Below are positions 33,270 to 47,254 of a DNA stretch of 64,000 nucleotides, one piece after another. The notes beneath the pieces are model-generated. The model was given only the letters and a program-made list of their open reading frames with translations, was not told the DNA's origin and did not search any database. Each line of letters starts with the position of its first letter. Position 1 is the first letter of the stretch. Made by a program: the position numbers and the translations under genes. Source of the stretch: Isoetes taiwanensis (Eukaryota > Streptophyta > Lycopodiopsida > Isoetales > Isoetaceae); NCBI GenBank assembly GCA_021234155.1, contig JAJEKV010000524.1, positions 1 through 64,000 on the forward strand. The letters are read 5' to 3'.

Positions 33270-36200
33270 TTGTATGCACAAATGTGTTATATCTGAACTT
33301 TGCGATGGCTGGCTAGAAATTAAGCATTACACATACCGTAGGCGCTGGAATATGTGATCCAAATCCCCTTTCATCGACCGTAATAGCTTAGTGTTCATGG
33401 AAAAGTGATTAGAAACAAACTAAAAAGCGTGGTTCGAGAAGTCATTGAAATGTGCAAGCACCGCATTGCTATCTTGTAGTCTTCCCAATCTATAATAACA
33501 AATGTCAATAAGATCAATCACGAGAAAAGTCGCTAGTTAATCCTTTGAAGAATTAGTATCATGCTTACATGAGAAGTTGAAGTTGCTTAAAGTGTTTGAA
33601 AATAAGTTGATTTGTTGAATTTTTGTGAAGTGATAAGGAGATGAGGATCATGCTAGTTTTCCATTCGCATGGAAGCAAGTATTTGAGAAAGAAGCAAGAA
33701 TGATTCTTTAGGCTTGTCACCACCACAAGAGTCTTCCATTGGTATCATTAGCAAGACTCGAAGAAAATGATTGCTAGACCCAAATAAAGAATTTGTGCCA
33801 ACGGATCATAATTGATTTCCAGAAAAGATTATATAATTGTGTGAGTGTTGATATCCGGAATAATTGTGTGACTGTTGATACAGCTTATGGTACTTTCCAG
33901 AGTTGTCGTAAGATAACACGTTAGCACCATTTCTTTTATCAAGATATTGTTGCCCAATGCTTGGATCTGTTTATTTGTTACACAAACAACCACCACTTGC
34001 TAAGCCACCACGAAGGACTGACTAAAGGTATATATCAAACTCTTTTCCTTCAACGTAAATAGATTTATTTGGGTTAACCTAAAAACGACATCATCCAAAT
34101 CTCATAATTGTGGAAAGATCAAGATCCCGAGACTAGATTGGAAAGCACTTAATCAAGAGATTTACTAGCCCCTTTACCTTTATGCATCACTAATATTATG
34201 TGGCACAAACATGCCTAGGTCCTGATTTACCATGCAATGAATCAACGATACGTTTGCGAGGCACCAAGAGGTCTTTCTTCATGCCTCAAAAGTTATTACT
34301 TCTACAAAGCATCCTTCTATTGCTCTTCTATTGAACTCAGCGTCTAATATCAAGTGTAGCAAAACCTCTCTCAAGACCTTGTTCTATTATGATATCTAAA
34401 TCCAAAATAATTTCACCAACCTATCGAGACGAAAAGCTTAATCAAACAGTTGCAGTTTCAACTACTTCATACCAGGTAATCACATATTACCATGTAGTGC
34501 ATTCAACTACCTATGCCAAGATGAACTATGAAGAATTTCCTATTGTAGACATTGGATAGATGAAAAAATGACTATCACTTTTGAGCAATGAAAATTGCTA
34601 CGGAAGGCATTGAACCTTCGAAGAGGTGTCTGAATAATGCCATGGTTGATTTCATCCTGTTAAACATCTAGAATACTCTCCAAAACTTATGGCAGCCTTT
34701 TAAGAACGCAATAAAAACTGAAAGTGATATTTACCGAGTCCATCTATTCAAAGTGTATTCTCGAATGACGTTAAGTATTTTGGCATGGTGTAATAGTAAG
34801 TGATTGGTGTCGCCGCTCTTTCTAGCAGTTTCAATATTATATTCTCAACCTTCGGATGCAAGTCACTAGCAACAAAACAGAACTATTATATAAGCATGAA
34901 CATGTTGGCATCCTTTTATTAAAACACGTTGCCATTGACAATTGGAATACCTCATTGCAATGCCTTGAAGAAGAACAACACTTACAAAATACCAAGTGGC
35001 TTAATAGCCGCAACATTGATCTAAATCCCTATTAAGATAAGTGTCCATGGTTCCCGCAAAGTAATATGCTAGTATGAAAGAAAACAATAACAACAAAGAT
35101 AAAAATAATAATAAAGTAATGTAGAGTACAATAGGTTTATTAACAACCAAAGGCCATAACCCGACAAGCCCATTGTTATGTTGCAAATTAAATAGTAGAC
35201 CTTTGCTTTATTAGAGGTACACAAAAAAGAGATTTTAAAGAAGATTAAATGCCTCGATTCCATGGCAACGATGCAAAAGTAAAGAGTGGGGTCTATATTT
35301 TACATGAGGATTGGGTTGTAACACCATCGACCATAACCGAATACAGAAACAAGAATTATTAGCACATCTATATTTTCACATGTGAGATTCCTTGCACAAG
35401 TCACCAAGGAAACATGATATTATAAAAGCAAAGGTGATGAATTATCATGGTTAAGACCGCCTTATGGCAAAGATAATAGAGGTGAATGGCAACACCATGC
35501 GGTTCAATGAGAGTTTCCTTGCCCAAAGAAACTCCAACCTAACATGACATTACAAAAGCAAAAGTGAAGAACCCCGCAGCTCAAGAGATTAGTGGGACCA
35601 AGACCATCGATGTTCGCCGGTATCTAAAGGCTTTAAAGGGCCGGGCAATTCGTTCTTCAACCGCACAAAGGGGCGCATGAGGGCTTTTAACAAGTTAAAA
35701 GCTTGTTAAGCCATGTGGACAAAAAGTTGCTTGAGCTGGATAAAGATTGATAGAAAGAAGCTCATCGGTGATGCCGATCTAGGTAGGGCTAAGCCTTCCG
35801 GGGCGCAAGGCCGTGATATGATTAGAAGCGGGAGAGACACATGTCGCACCATTCTCATCCATTCCACCGACCGCGAGGGCTGCGTTCAGAGGCATGGTGT
35901 ACCACTAACATGGATGGCTCCTCGCTCAGATGTCCCGACCCGGATGGGTGAGGACATGCCGAAAGGACGTTTGTCTATAAGGTGGGGGAGTAGATCATAT
36001 CCGTGAGAAAACGCTATACATATATAGAAAGAAGCTCATGAAAAACATACGCTAAGCTACTGCCGGCAACGAGTGGAGAACTAAAAGGAAAAGAACTGAG
36101 GGATTGATATTTAGAAAAGCTAAAAACTTCCCTTTTGAAGAAATATTGCACATCCTGCTATAGATAGATATTTGAACAAGTTGTGGTCTTCCCCGCAAAC

Positions 36201-37240
36201 CGGCCGCATATAAGATGATGCAAGTACATAGACATGTGAAGACGGACTAACACAGTCATACCTCTCGACTTCTATGTCCAGAAAGCAAGGCAAGTCAATG
36301 ATGTTTCACTGATGCATCCTTTCAGGCCTTGTCCAGAAAGATCCCTGCAAAATAAGTAGATTGAAATTTATGTAAAGCAGCTGAAATACTTAGAAAATAC
36401 CTGAAGCTTAAGTTTACTATAATATAAATTTCAAGTAAAAATGAGAAAATGGAAAGTTAAGAGAACAAATAACGATCCGAAATTACAGAATCGGAAGCAA
36501 GGCAAGTCAATGATGTTTCTCTTAGGCTCAGAGTTTGTTTGTGCTTCCATACTACTTCCAATCAACTGCCCCATATGATGCATTCCATCCTTCGGCACCT
36601 GAAAGGAAATTATGCAAGTCAGAAAACTTAAATGGAAAGAATAATACCATAAACATACCTAACTGACAATGGTTGCTTGGGCGTAAACATCCGGAAACGA
36701 AAAAAATCAACCGGAAAAAATTGGTTTAAGAATCTATCCACAACCTTTTGCACAGGAAGTTTTATATCTTCTAAAACTCGGGTCTGGAGCATTACCAAGT
36801 CACTGTTACCAGTTGGCTTGCTTCAAATTTATTCCGATGGATATTTTTCACATGCCGAAATTCCCATCTCTCGACAAGCTTGTGTATATTTGAGGGCAGA
36901 TGTAGCTGCATTTTTTGTACTCGCTTTTTCTTTTACGCTCCAAATCACCCGGTTGTTGTTGTATCTTTGCAACCGGCTTCTTTTTGCAATGGACTTTTTA
37001 GCCCAAAAACATCAAGATTGAATTCGACATGGGACGATGGCGGTCGACAATCCGTGACGCCATTTTTCTTGATTTGTTTGTCCTATTCGATTCAAACTAT
37101 TTTCTTGATCTTTCTGTGCTAATTTCTGCTACTCTTTGAAGAAATTGGAAGATTCAGTGTGCCAGCCTTGTAGGGGCTAGCAATTCACATGTTTCCCCTC
37201 ATCTTTTCCTATCGATGGACATCAATATCTTCACAATTAT
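33270..37240. other. Long stretch without a recognised gene
   Basis: Only scattered short frames are present. A 25-nt block (AAGCAAGGCAAGTCAATGAT and on) occurs at 36287 and 36492. The minus frame near 36345-36290 (DLSGQGLKGCISETSLTCLAF) is reminiscent of a leucine-rich repeat exon, and the one near 36600-36530 (VPKDGMHHMGQLIGSSMEA) may be another exon; both are too short to assign. A GC-richer block at 35640-36010 has an open frame with no known domain. Confidence 0.4.
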
Positions 37241-37248
37241 CACACACA

Positions 37249-40200
37249 ATGGCAGATTATCCTGTGGTTTTTTAAAGGGAACCTCGGTGGATCTTTGGAA
37301 TTCACTGATCACAAATCAGTACTTCCCCCAAGAGCTCTTCACCTCTGAATACTCCTTTGTTCCGAGTTCAGTAGAATTCGAAGTCGAAATTGTTGATTCC
37401 TGGTTACAAGAATTCATTGGTAGAAAAGAAGTGTCTGACAGGTGTATTTTTTCATGTGCATTGTGATTGGAGCGACTCTAAAATTGTGGTAAAGGTATTT
37501 TCGAGCAATGATTCATCCTCTTGTCTTGGTTTCCGTCGTTTGGCCTTGAATTTGGCTCTCTAGCTTCCTATTTTTGAATTTTCTCATCCTCTCGCTTTTT
37601 CTCGCCCCCTTGTTTTCCCCTCCCGCTCTTTCAAGACGTTTTCAATTTGCTTTTGTAGTTTCCACCTGATTCTTTCTGGGATGGAGCTTATAAGCAAAAA
37701 TTACCCTAAATTTCTTTCCATTCTTCACGCCTTTGTCGATCTTGAGCCCTCTGCTACCGATCTCCTTAAACGGCTAAGGTCCTTTCAAGAAAATCCAAAA
37801 ACATTTATTTTTTTTTGGTGACTTTGCTAACTCTTTCTCCGACAAATCGGACAATTCGATGGATCCCCTCTCTTTCAAGGTTCCATCTTTGGGATAATCT
37901 GCTCTAAGGACCCCGACTTCAGAGGCCACCGCCATGCATGGACCAGAATCTTCAAATTCCCATTCCCTATGGAGAAAAGGCCGGAACAAATGTAAATGCT
38001 GGGATGTTTCTCTCAAGAATGCTCTTGGAACAATTCGATCATTCAACCCCCTCCTTTCACAAGGAAAGCTGAAACCTTTAAAGGGTATTTCCTTGGATCT
38101 TTCTTTTCATTCATGCTAAATTGAATTCTTTTCATGATTAAGGGTGTCATTGTTAAAGTCAATAAACATGGCATCAAACTTGATAAATTATGGGCTTTTC
38201 TCGCTTGAATCGTGATAAAGAAATTCTCATTAATGTTGTCTATTGGCTTCATTCTCCTTTTATCATGATTGAGTGTGGTAATAGACGACCGCAAATCTTT
38301 CGCTCAACCATGGTCCCCGGCTCTTGAATCCTTCCAGGTTACATTCCTCAAATGGGATCCTAAATTTGAAGTCACCAATTTGGATAAACTGTGTGTGGCT
38401 TCGACAACTCTTCTGACCTTAATCCTATATATTGGAATGAAGACTGTCTTAAATTACTTTTTGGATCAATTGGCTCGTACATATGCACGGAATATTCTCC
38501 TTACAAACCCCAAGATCTATTGTTCAAATTGATATCTCCAAGGAAGTTCCAATCCAAATCCCTTTCCTTGATGTCTTTGGCCAAAAACCTCCCTTCCTTA
38601 AGGTGGTGCAGTACGCCCCCCTCCTTTGTCATCAAAATTGCGGGGTAAGGCACTTTTGGTATGAATCTTGCAAGGAATTATCACCTTCTCATCGATATGA
38701 ATGGCAGCTCTATGACCAAGTCGACCGACAACAGGGAAGTCAATAATAAAGTCAATCGAAGTCAACTCGTTGGTCAAAAACAAAGATGGGGTAGGTGTAC
38801 AAATGTGATAGATCAAAATTCCGGGGAGCATGCTTTTCATTATGATGCCTCAAACAAAATCGGTGATATTGGATTTCCGGATATTATCTCGAAAGATAAT
38901 AAATTTCAGTGGACTAAAGTCAATGGCGTTATAAAAGAATCCAAAGAAAAAGAAGAAGATGAGAGATTCTCAAGATAACATTGCAACTACTACAATTATT
39001 GCTATGAAACATGATCAAGACTTCTCCCTTAATGTAAAAGGGTTCTTCACAACAAAATTAAGGTGTTGCATAAGGTGCAACAATGGATAAAAAAAGAGAT
39101 AAGGTCGCTAGTCTTCATGAGACCTTAAATAAGATTATTTTGGAAGCCAAAACCTCGCGTAAATAATGAGATCTCTCTCTCATTAAACTCAAAAGGGTAA
39201 GAGTGGTTCATTAAACAAGAAAAGCAAACATGGCAAGGTCTTCCGGCCAAAAAGTTCAAACAAAGAGCCAATTGCTCGTTGATGAAATTGATCCTAGAGA
39301 CACTTTGGTGGAAATTTTGTTCGCCTCCAGCCCCAACCTCTGTTTTGTAATCACTTCAAGGTATCGATAAGGTGGACATTCCTCCTCATGTCAACTCAAA
39401 TTTGACCGCCCAATCAAACAAATGGTAATACCAACCAATTTCAGGTATTAGCTAACCTTAACTCGAAGTTAGATTTGGATGTAATTTTGAGCAATTCCAT
39501 GACCACTCAAACAAAAATTGTCTTTCACCCATTATTGATATTTCTCCCTCTCGATCCTTTCTTCCCCACACTCCTCTATTGTCGATGACATTGTTGAGCA
39601 ATTAGCTTCTTTGCAAGAAGGTCTCAACTCTCAACCTCAGCAGACTTGCCTTTGGAATTTAATGGATGAAGAAATTGTACAAGATACTCGGAGATAGGGA
39701 GATGATGTCTCAAGACAAAGGCGGGACATTTATGAAAAGACTTCCAAGCTTGGAGATATTGGCAATTTACAGGAATCTCAAGAAATGGTCACCACTTTAT
39801 CAGTCGATTTCTTCACCTCATGACTGTTTTTGGTTAAACACATCAATAATTTGGACCATTCTCCTCCCACAAATAAAATGTTTGAATTTATCCCCTGGGA
39901 GCTTCGAGGATAGTGATGTTGATATGGATCTTTGATATAGATAAAGAGAATTGGGAGGAGATAAGTTTCTTGTAGAATGCCCTCCTCCTCGGGTTACTTC
40001 CAAGTCTATCTCATCTCGGAGTAAGAATTTAGCTAAGTCCAAAAACTATGACACCGGCCGAGCTCATTAACTGCGATAATACTCCACCGCTAATACTAGA
40101 AGTAAGGTTAAAAAGGGAAAAGGAAAAAAGAAACTTCATAGACATTGAACCCTTGCTTTCCTTTTTCTCCGACGATCCTCCTGTTTTTTTTTTCTATGAA

Positions 40201-43200
40201 GATTCTTTCTTGGAATGTAAGGGGAATCAAAGGGGCCCTATCAAAAGAAGGAGAGCTATCTCCCAAATTAGGAGCTATAATCTTGACATCATTATGCTCC
40301 AGGAAGTTAAGCTTCCTAAATTTGAAATCTCTAATCTTGGTGATTGATTTTCCTGGTGCCTTTCCCTGGATTGAAGCCTCGGGTAGAAGTGGGGGGTATT
40401 ATCATGATCCGAGAAACCCCGAAACAGACTTTCTTTCTATAATTCCCCCAAGATGTTTCGGACTCGATTTTTGGAGTAATTAATGTATATGCCTCCACTA
40501 ACCCCAAAGATAGAGAATTACTTTTGACCTGAAATAAACCTTTGGTTGCAGAATAATCCTATTTCGCATTGGATTATTGGGGGGTGATTTTAACAATACT
40601 CCTGATTGGAACATGAAGCTTGGCAATAAAATTAATATGTCCATTCCCGAGAGAAATAATTGGGAGTCTTTTATATCCGACAATGCTCGATTTATGTTCC
40701 CTCTTCCAACGCTTCATATATGGTCTAATAAAAAAAGGGGGACAAAAGAGTTTTTGTGCCCTTGATAGATATTATGTCTCAGAGTCCAAATTCTCTCTTT
40801 GGGAACAACTTTTTTGTTACTAGTGATGAAGGCAATATTATCTCGGGATCACCAGCCCCAATTCCTTTGCACAAAGTGCTTAACTCAAATTCCTAGAGAT
40901 GGTAATGTCCCCTACAAATTTAAGCGTGCTCTCTACTTGAGAATGATTCCTTTGTGAAAGACTTGGGGAATTCTATTTGCAAATTTTGAAGAGAGCAAAC
41001 CAAAGACTCCATGAAAAGATTTTATGGCAAAGATCAAAAATTTGGATCAAAGATTGGTCAAAAAGCAAGCACTTGTCCAAAATCAATGAGAAGGAGCAAG
41101 TTGCTTTCCAAAATGAGAGATATTAGATCTCTTCTTCGGGATGATCCTTATAATTTAAACCTACAAACTTGGGGAAGAGCTCCCGAAAACTATTTGAAGA
41201 GTATTGAGGAAGTGGAAGCCAAGAGTTCAACTATAAAGTGTAAAATTAAATTGACAAGGATATGGATATTATGGCGGTTCTAGATTTTTTCTTCAAAATG
41301 GCTAAAGTCGGGGCTCCTAAGGAACTCCATCACTCAGGTTAGAACTGACATGGGGTTGTTAGTAGAAGATCCCAAGCTCATCAAAACCTTTTTTCGGGAC
41401 AACTATGCTTCCCTCTTCTCCAAATTGCACGCAAAATCTCATTGACTTCGGTTAAAGAGAAGAGTTTTCTAGATTTGTTGGATAAGGTAATCCCTTCTCC
41501 CATTGAGGACATGGATGTTTCCTTTGTGGCCATTCCTCGATGAAGTTGAGATTTTTAAGGTTCTAAGTTCTTTTGGTAAGAATAAATCTCCGGACTCGAT
41601 GGCCTTCCTTGTGAGTTTTTATTCACTTTTGGGAAATTCTCAAGCATGACATTGTTTCTTTGGTTAGAGGTTTTGGGAGGTCAATTACCCGCATCCTTCC
41701 ATATCGGTGGCTTTATTTCTCTTATTCCCAAAGTTGACAATCCTTCTACATTCTCGATTGGAGGCCTATCTCCACGACCAACACCTCTTACAAAATCATT
41801 GCCAAAATCATTGCTAATAGAATCAAGGCTTATCTCTGAGAAACATCTCCCTTCATCAATCTGCTTTTCTCTCTAACGGGTTTATCTTGGACAATTATAT
41901 CACAAACTATGGAAGGTCTTCATTGGAATAGTATCTCCAACCAAAATTGTGTTCTTTTAAAGTTGGACTTCAAAGCTTTTTTGATCTTTGTTAGATGGGA
42001 TTTCCTTGACCTTGCTTTGTCTAAGTTAGGTTTTTTTCATCCCAAGCTGAGACTTTTAATTCATGGATTGAATGCCTACTCCAACTCTGCTATCACTTTG
42101 AATGGATCCCCTTCTCATTTCTTCCCTCTTGCTCGAGGTGTGAGGCAAGGTTGCCCTCTTGCTCCTTATCTATTTCTGATTGTGGCTGAGATGCTCACAA
42201 GGGCTATAATTCATTTCAAGGACCTTGGTGAGCTTAAGGGTCTTAAAATGCCTGACAGTGACGACTCTCTTACTCTCTCCCAATATGCTGATGACACCTT
42301 TGCTTTCTTAGATGCTGATATCTCTAATATTGAGTTTTTTCTTGATATAATTAAGCAATTCTCTGCTGCATCTGGTGTTCATTTAAATCTGGCCAAATGT
42401 GTGATCATTGGTGATAATATCCAGCCAAATTTTGCTGATATTAAGGTTTTAAATTCCAACCAGGCTTCTACTCTTCTAGGTATGCCTTTATCGCTAAATC
42501 CTAATCTGAAAGGTCTTTGGCAACCAATCATTGATAGAATCAGAAAGAAGTTGAATAATTTCAAAGGTGGCTTATCCCTAGCTGGAGAACTTTAATTGCT
42601 AATTCTGTTCTTGCTAGCTCTCATATCTACTTTTTCTTACGCTCTTGTGGCTCCCAAGGGCATTTTACTATGAGATTGAGAAAACAATCGAGGGAGATTT
42701 ATATGGAGGGGATCTCATAAGGTTGGTTGGAAGTTTGTTGCCAATCCTAAAGATCAGGGGGCTTAGGATGCAAAAATCTTCATCTATAAAGCACATGCTC
42801 TTCTTAGTAAATACATCTGGAAATCCTTATTTGAACAATTCAAGTTCCTCCTCTCAATTCATTAGATATTGGCTGCTTTCCTCTCATGAAGGTCACCCCT
42901 CTATTGGCCATATTCTTCCTGATTCATGCTTTAATGTCCTCCATGCTGGTGTTAATACTTCCCCTCTTATGAGGAACATTATTCATGCATGGAATAAAGT
43001 GCGATACGCCTTTGATTATGCTCCCCCCTCAAGATTTGAACACGCACATGTCAATTTTCTGGAATCCTATCCTCAAGAATCATCCAAATAAAGTTCTAGC
43101 TTTGAGACATCCGGGGTGTACAAAAGTGGTCCGATTATGGCTTCAAATTTGTACAAGACCTATACATCAACAACAAGTTAGTTTCTTGGACCTATCGAAG

Positions 43201-44758
43201 AACATTATCCATGGTACCGGTGATAAAAGGTTTATTTTCACATAAAATCTATTCGCCTCATATACGGGTAAATAATATCGTGCCAAAGGCAACTAATTGG
43301 ACTTTGGAGGAAAATCTCATTACAAAGTTAGCAAGATATACTCTTTGATAAGTAGAAATGATGTACCTTTCAAGGCAAGTTCTAAGTGGCTTATCTCGAG
43401 GAGGAAGAAAGCAACATTACGTTCAAGGAGGTGCGGAACTCATATTGCTTCCCTAAGACCGGTTTCTTTATTTGGTGATAGCTAATAAAAGTGTCCCCAA
43501 TTTACAATTGCTTGCCATTAGGAATCTTTGATATTTACGCTTTTTGCCATCTTGGATGTAATAGGAGGAAAATCTTGAGCACATTTTCTTTTGTCCCAAG
43601 CTAAACTCCTTTTGGTCTTGGTTCTTTGATAAAGCTGGGACATCTTTTCCCCAATAGGATTCAGGGCAATCTTTTGTCTTATATTGAAAATAAGTGTGCC
43701 TTTGCTAACTCTTTAATGTTTATTGCTCTGTGGAATGTCCGGAAAGCTAGAAATAGAGTGGTTTATGGTATGAAAAAAATTCTCAACTTTTTGGATCAAG
43801 GTGCACTTTCAATTTGATGTTGAGTCCTTTGCATCACCCCATATAAGGAAATATGAGATAAATACAACAGGAAATGGAATTCAATTGGTCTTTTCGGGGG
43901 TCTTTTGATTTATTTGCATCAATCTTGGTGTCATTAATTCTAATTCTATCTTTCATGATGATGCTAGCTTACTTGAAGATATGTAAAACTAGTGCAGGGG
44001 AGATTGAAATGACCTAAAAAAAAAGAAATTGGTCAAGATTTACGTGTGTTCTTTAGCAATATCTCTTTGGTGGAAAATTTGAGGCAAGCAAGCGACATCA
44101 AGTTAGTAAGATTATTGCGGGGAAGTGGTGCGGGTTTACAACATGTTCGACTTTCTTTCCATGTATCATCACTTCATGAGAATCGATTCTCGGGATTCGA
44201 GGGGGCGTGATGTACACACATAGAATGTTGGCGGATCTATATGGCTCCTTGCTCTGTTTGAGTGAGGTTGACCCTTCTTGCATTGAGGGAGATTCTTGAA
44301 CGGACTACCCGACTCATATACCTTTGATTACTGCTTTGCTCCTTTCTATGCTTACTTCAATTCTAGACTTGACTCTTTATGCCTTTAGCCTACCTTCTCT
44401 CTATCATCTATCTTGGACATTCACCGCCCCTACTACACATCATCAATTGCTCAATCTTATTTCTTAATCGGCTGGAGTTTTTGGTTGCTTGTTTCAGGTC
44501 CGTGTTGGATGGGGTCGAGACTCCTCCCTTTCTATTGAAGTCATCTTTAACTTATAAGTTATTTTTTTAAAGATCACAAAATTTTGAAACTTGAGTGGCA
44601 TCACATATGTTGAGCAACACTTATCGTATTTATGCTACATAATTTTGGTGATAGACCTTGCTAAAATGTATTAGGCTATAAGCGGAATCATGTCTTATTT
44701 TTCTTGATTAATGGAAAAATCAACTCTTACTCTCAAAAAAAAAAAAAAAAAAAAAAAT
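37249..44758 (+). mobile_element. LINE, nearly full length, decayed
   Basis: Plus strand. ORF1 (about 37249-39970) has a DUF4283-like region: SFQVTFLKWDPKFEVTNLDKLCV, then IYWNEDCLKLLFGSIG in a neighbouring frame. ORF2 starts at ATG 40196 (MKILSWNVRGIKG, AP endonuclease) with GGDFNN at 40580, a linker, RT blocks (LARGVRQGCPLAPYLF at 42130, SQYADDTFAFLD at 42277) and a zf-RVT-like tail to about 43800 (ALWNVRKARNRVVYG). It ends in a poly-A run of about 23 nt (44736-44758). The first RT Asp block reads DFKAFLIFVRWDF, so the FD of the usual KAFD is lost, while YADD is intact. Many frameshifts are present. The 5' boundary is uncertain and no target-site duplication was found by eye. Confidence 0.85.
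40196..43820 (+). pseudogene. LINE ORF2 (endonuclease and reverse transcriptase), broken
   Basis: The protein would act in target-primed reverse transcription: nicking by the N-terminal endonuclease and copying by RT. The endonuclease begins MKILSWNVRGIKG and keeps GGDFN. RT keeps RQGCPLAPYLF, YADD and a thumb region (LLGMPLSLNPN). The C-terminal part carries conserved Trp-Asn-Arg-Lys-Ala-Arg-Asn sequence. The reading frame changes at least six times, with the longest open piece at 41909-42595. It cannot encode a working enzyme. Confidence 0.8.
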
Positions 44759-45208
44759 CACGGCATCCACGGTCCCGGTTTGGAAGGGAAGCATGAAGCC
44801 GCAAAACAAGTTCTGAATGATGTATTAAAAACAACATATTCTTACATCTCATAGTTGACATTTTTGAGTCATAACTTGAGTGCCTCGACAAGGTATAGAA
44901 AATCTTTCTCATATGCCGTACAATAGCATACCATTAAGCCTGCATAAAGAACCAAAGATAGTTAGAAAGCATTATTGTATGACTAAAAGTCGGGGTTTAT
45001 AGTAGGAGCTATTTCGCATTAGCCTACATTTTCCAATCTTCTTAGGCTAGCGACTTAAAAGTTAAAAAGAAAAAAATAAGAGAATTCTTTATTAATGTCG
45101 CTTTAAATTCATACACATCGATTATTAATGAATCCTCTCTTCACTTTAAGAATAGCACTAATGAAACTTCAAGTATAATTAAATAGAAACAAGAGGACTA
45201 ATATATAC

Positions 45209-45679
45209 CACGAGGCGGATAGCTTTCCAAAAGGTTTTTAGATTCAGGTTACTTTTCACTAGTATTTGCAAAACTTTTTTAGCCTCTAGATATCCAATGA
45301 GCTGCAAACAAAAGGAAAAGACTCGACATCAAAATGTCATTGAGACTTGGTGTCGTGGTTTGAAAAATAGAAGCAAGAAAACTTAAGGTAGTTCGAAAAA
45401 TAAAAACAAGCAAACTTACTTTGAAGGGAAAGTGAACTCAACCAAGTGTCCACGTTCTTTGGCAAATCTAGTAAAGATGTTGTGATCTGACTTAGATACG
45501 AGTGCAAGCTTCTTTTCGCCAATCAAAGGGATTTTTCTCCGATCAACCAACCAATCTAGAAAATTCACGAGTATTACTATCGTGCCTAGAAGAAAGTCGA
45601 GCAAGCGAGCGGCAGAGGAGGGAATCGGGATGGTGGGAGAAGAGGGAGAAGTAATTTTCAAGGACTTTCTAATTTTCAT
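45209..45679 (-). other. Candidate exon pair, unidentified
   Basis: A frame from ATG 45679 (MKIRKSLKITSP) runs to a strong donor (AAA|GTAAGT, 45419-45418). A second segment (45301-45209) follows a TTTGCAG and reads LIGYLEAKKVLQILVKSNLN up to a GTATAT donor. The signals are good, but the frame is not kept across the junction, so it is either a pseudogene or a chance pairing. No family was recognised. Confidence 0.28.
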
Positions 45680-46082
45680 GGCCGTCCGATCACGAAATTA
45701 AGAAATCTAATGGTTGAGATTAAAATAGCTGATGTGGCATGACACGTGGCATAGCTAGGAATCTGGGGAAATCGGTGAGGGGGTTAGGCAACCACGCTAA
45801 AAATTTCAAGAGCAAGGCTACCTTTGAGAAATTATTTTGTATGCATAGTAACCACGGCTATCTTGGGAATATGGCGGAAGGAATGGATCACTTGGGCGGA
45901 GTTACTATCATAGAAACAGGAGGAGATGGATTGATTCATAACCCGTCAGATTCATTGCCTCGTATCAAACAAAGAGTGGATTGAAATAAGTAGAAGAACT
46001 ATTTCGCTTAATCGGAAGAAATCCGCTTAAATCGGAAGAATCATCCAGCTTAATACAAGTAATACAATACAAAAACATGTTT

Positions 46083-46237
46083 TATGGCTCTGTCAAAACC
46101 CGTTTGAGCTTCCCTCCACCAAAAATATCAGATATCCTGGGAAGAAAAGCTTGCTTTGGATCAGCATGATCTGCATCAATAATTCCAGTCGGATCTGAAG
46201 GAATAAAGGCATTTACAAGTGGGAAAGTCGAAGCTGC
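46083..46237 (-). other. Candidate terminal exon, unidentified
   Basis: After an AG acceptor (46238-46239 on the minus strand) an uninterrupted frame reads NAFIPSDPTGIIDADHADPK, continues FLPRISDIFGGGKLKRVLTEP and stops at 46083. The composition is protein-like and the end is a natural stop. I do not recognise the protein and see no other exon next to it. Confidence 0.38.
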
Positions 46238-46283
46238 CACTTAACATAAAACCATGTTCATGAAATACACATGTGAATCGCCT

Positions 46284-46478
46284 TTGTAGGTATATGAAAT
46301 ACATAATTTAAACATGTGACATGCGACATCTTGAAACATCTTGAAATATGTAGGTAAAAATACATAATTTATTTAGATAAACATGTGAAATTTGTAAGTA
46401 TATGAACTACATAATTTAAACATGTGAAATCTGCATATATGAAATACATAATTTATTAGATAAACATGTCAAATCTGT
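46284..46478. repeat. Degenerate minisatellite, about 40-60 bp unit, four to five copies
   Basis: Units begin TGTA(A/G)G at about 46285, 46349 and 46393, with a diverged one at 46433. Each contains ATACATAATTTA and AACATGTGAAAT-like blocks, with or without a TTTAGATA insert. Confidence 0.8.
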
Positions 46479-47254
46479 AAGTTAGTTTATTTGCAGGAAG
46501 GCCTAAGTTAATTATCATGGTCTAATTGACACCTTCGTACGGGCCTAGAAAAAACGAAAGTAATTCAACAAATGGTCGGTTCAATTCCCGCCATCCACGA
46601 CTTTCACTTAAAAGACTTTAACTTATTATCGTGTAGAATGTGCCTTATTAAAAATAAGCTGCATCGGCTTCGATTTATAATTTCAGTTCCTTTGGGTCGA
46701 TCAAAGCCTTGAAGATGGCAAGTGGTCCAGTTTCTGCACCAGCAATTCTTCAAAATGTAGCCATATTTGAAGACCTAGATCATGCTCTGAGTTCAAAATT
46801 TGAGGTGTACCGCCTGTAAATTGTAGATTATTTGCCCAAGCTTGAAATAGTGTGCCCACATCGATGCCTTGGTTGCAAAAAGCGTGGAATTTTGGTTACC
46901 AATACTCGATCTGCCAGACCGCCGTCTGACCTTAGCTCATGTTGGCGATTCTGGCGAGAAGAATTTGTCGCGGTGATCGATTTGTTCGCCAAGGCCGCTG
47001 GCCACTTCAAGGAGATTATCCACTCTCACACAGAGTAAGCTTTGCAAATTTTTTCTCCTTCAGGATCAGGATTCATTCTTGCACGTCTTTGCAACCTAGT
47101 ATTCTGGCAATGCCCTTTTTTTTTTGAAATTTACCACAATACCATTAAAGTTTGCCAAAATTACCAAAATGCCACTAACCCCAATGGGATTTTGGGAACA
47201 TTAGCAATAACGTTTTTTCATGATCTGAATGCAAATGTGCCGTTCACGCAAATT

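Noticed and set aside
35640-36010. GC-rich plus-strand ORF as a gene
   Set aside because: No domain, repeat partner, or promoter signal; the composition suggests part of a lost element but nothing confirms it.
46565-46605. T-arm-like GGTTCAATTCCCGCC
   Set aside because: No anticodon or acceptor stem is found upstream at the right distance.
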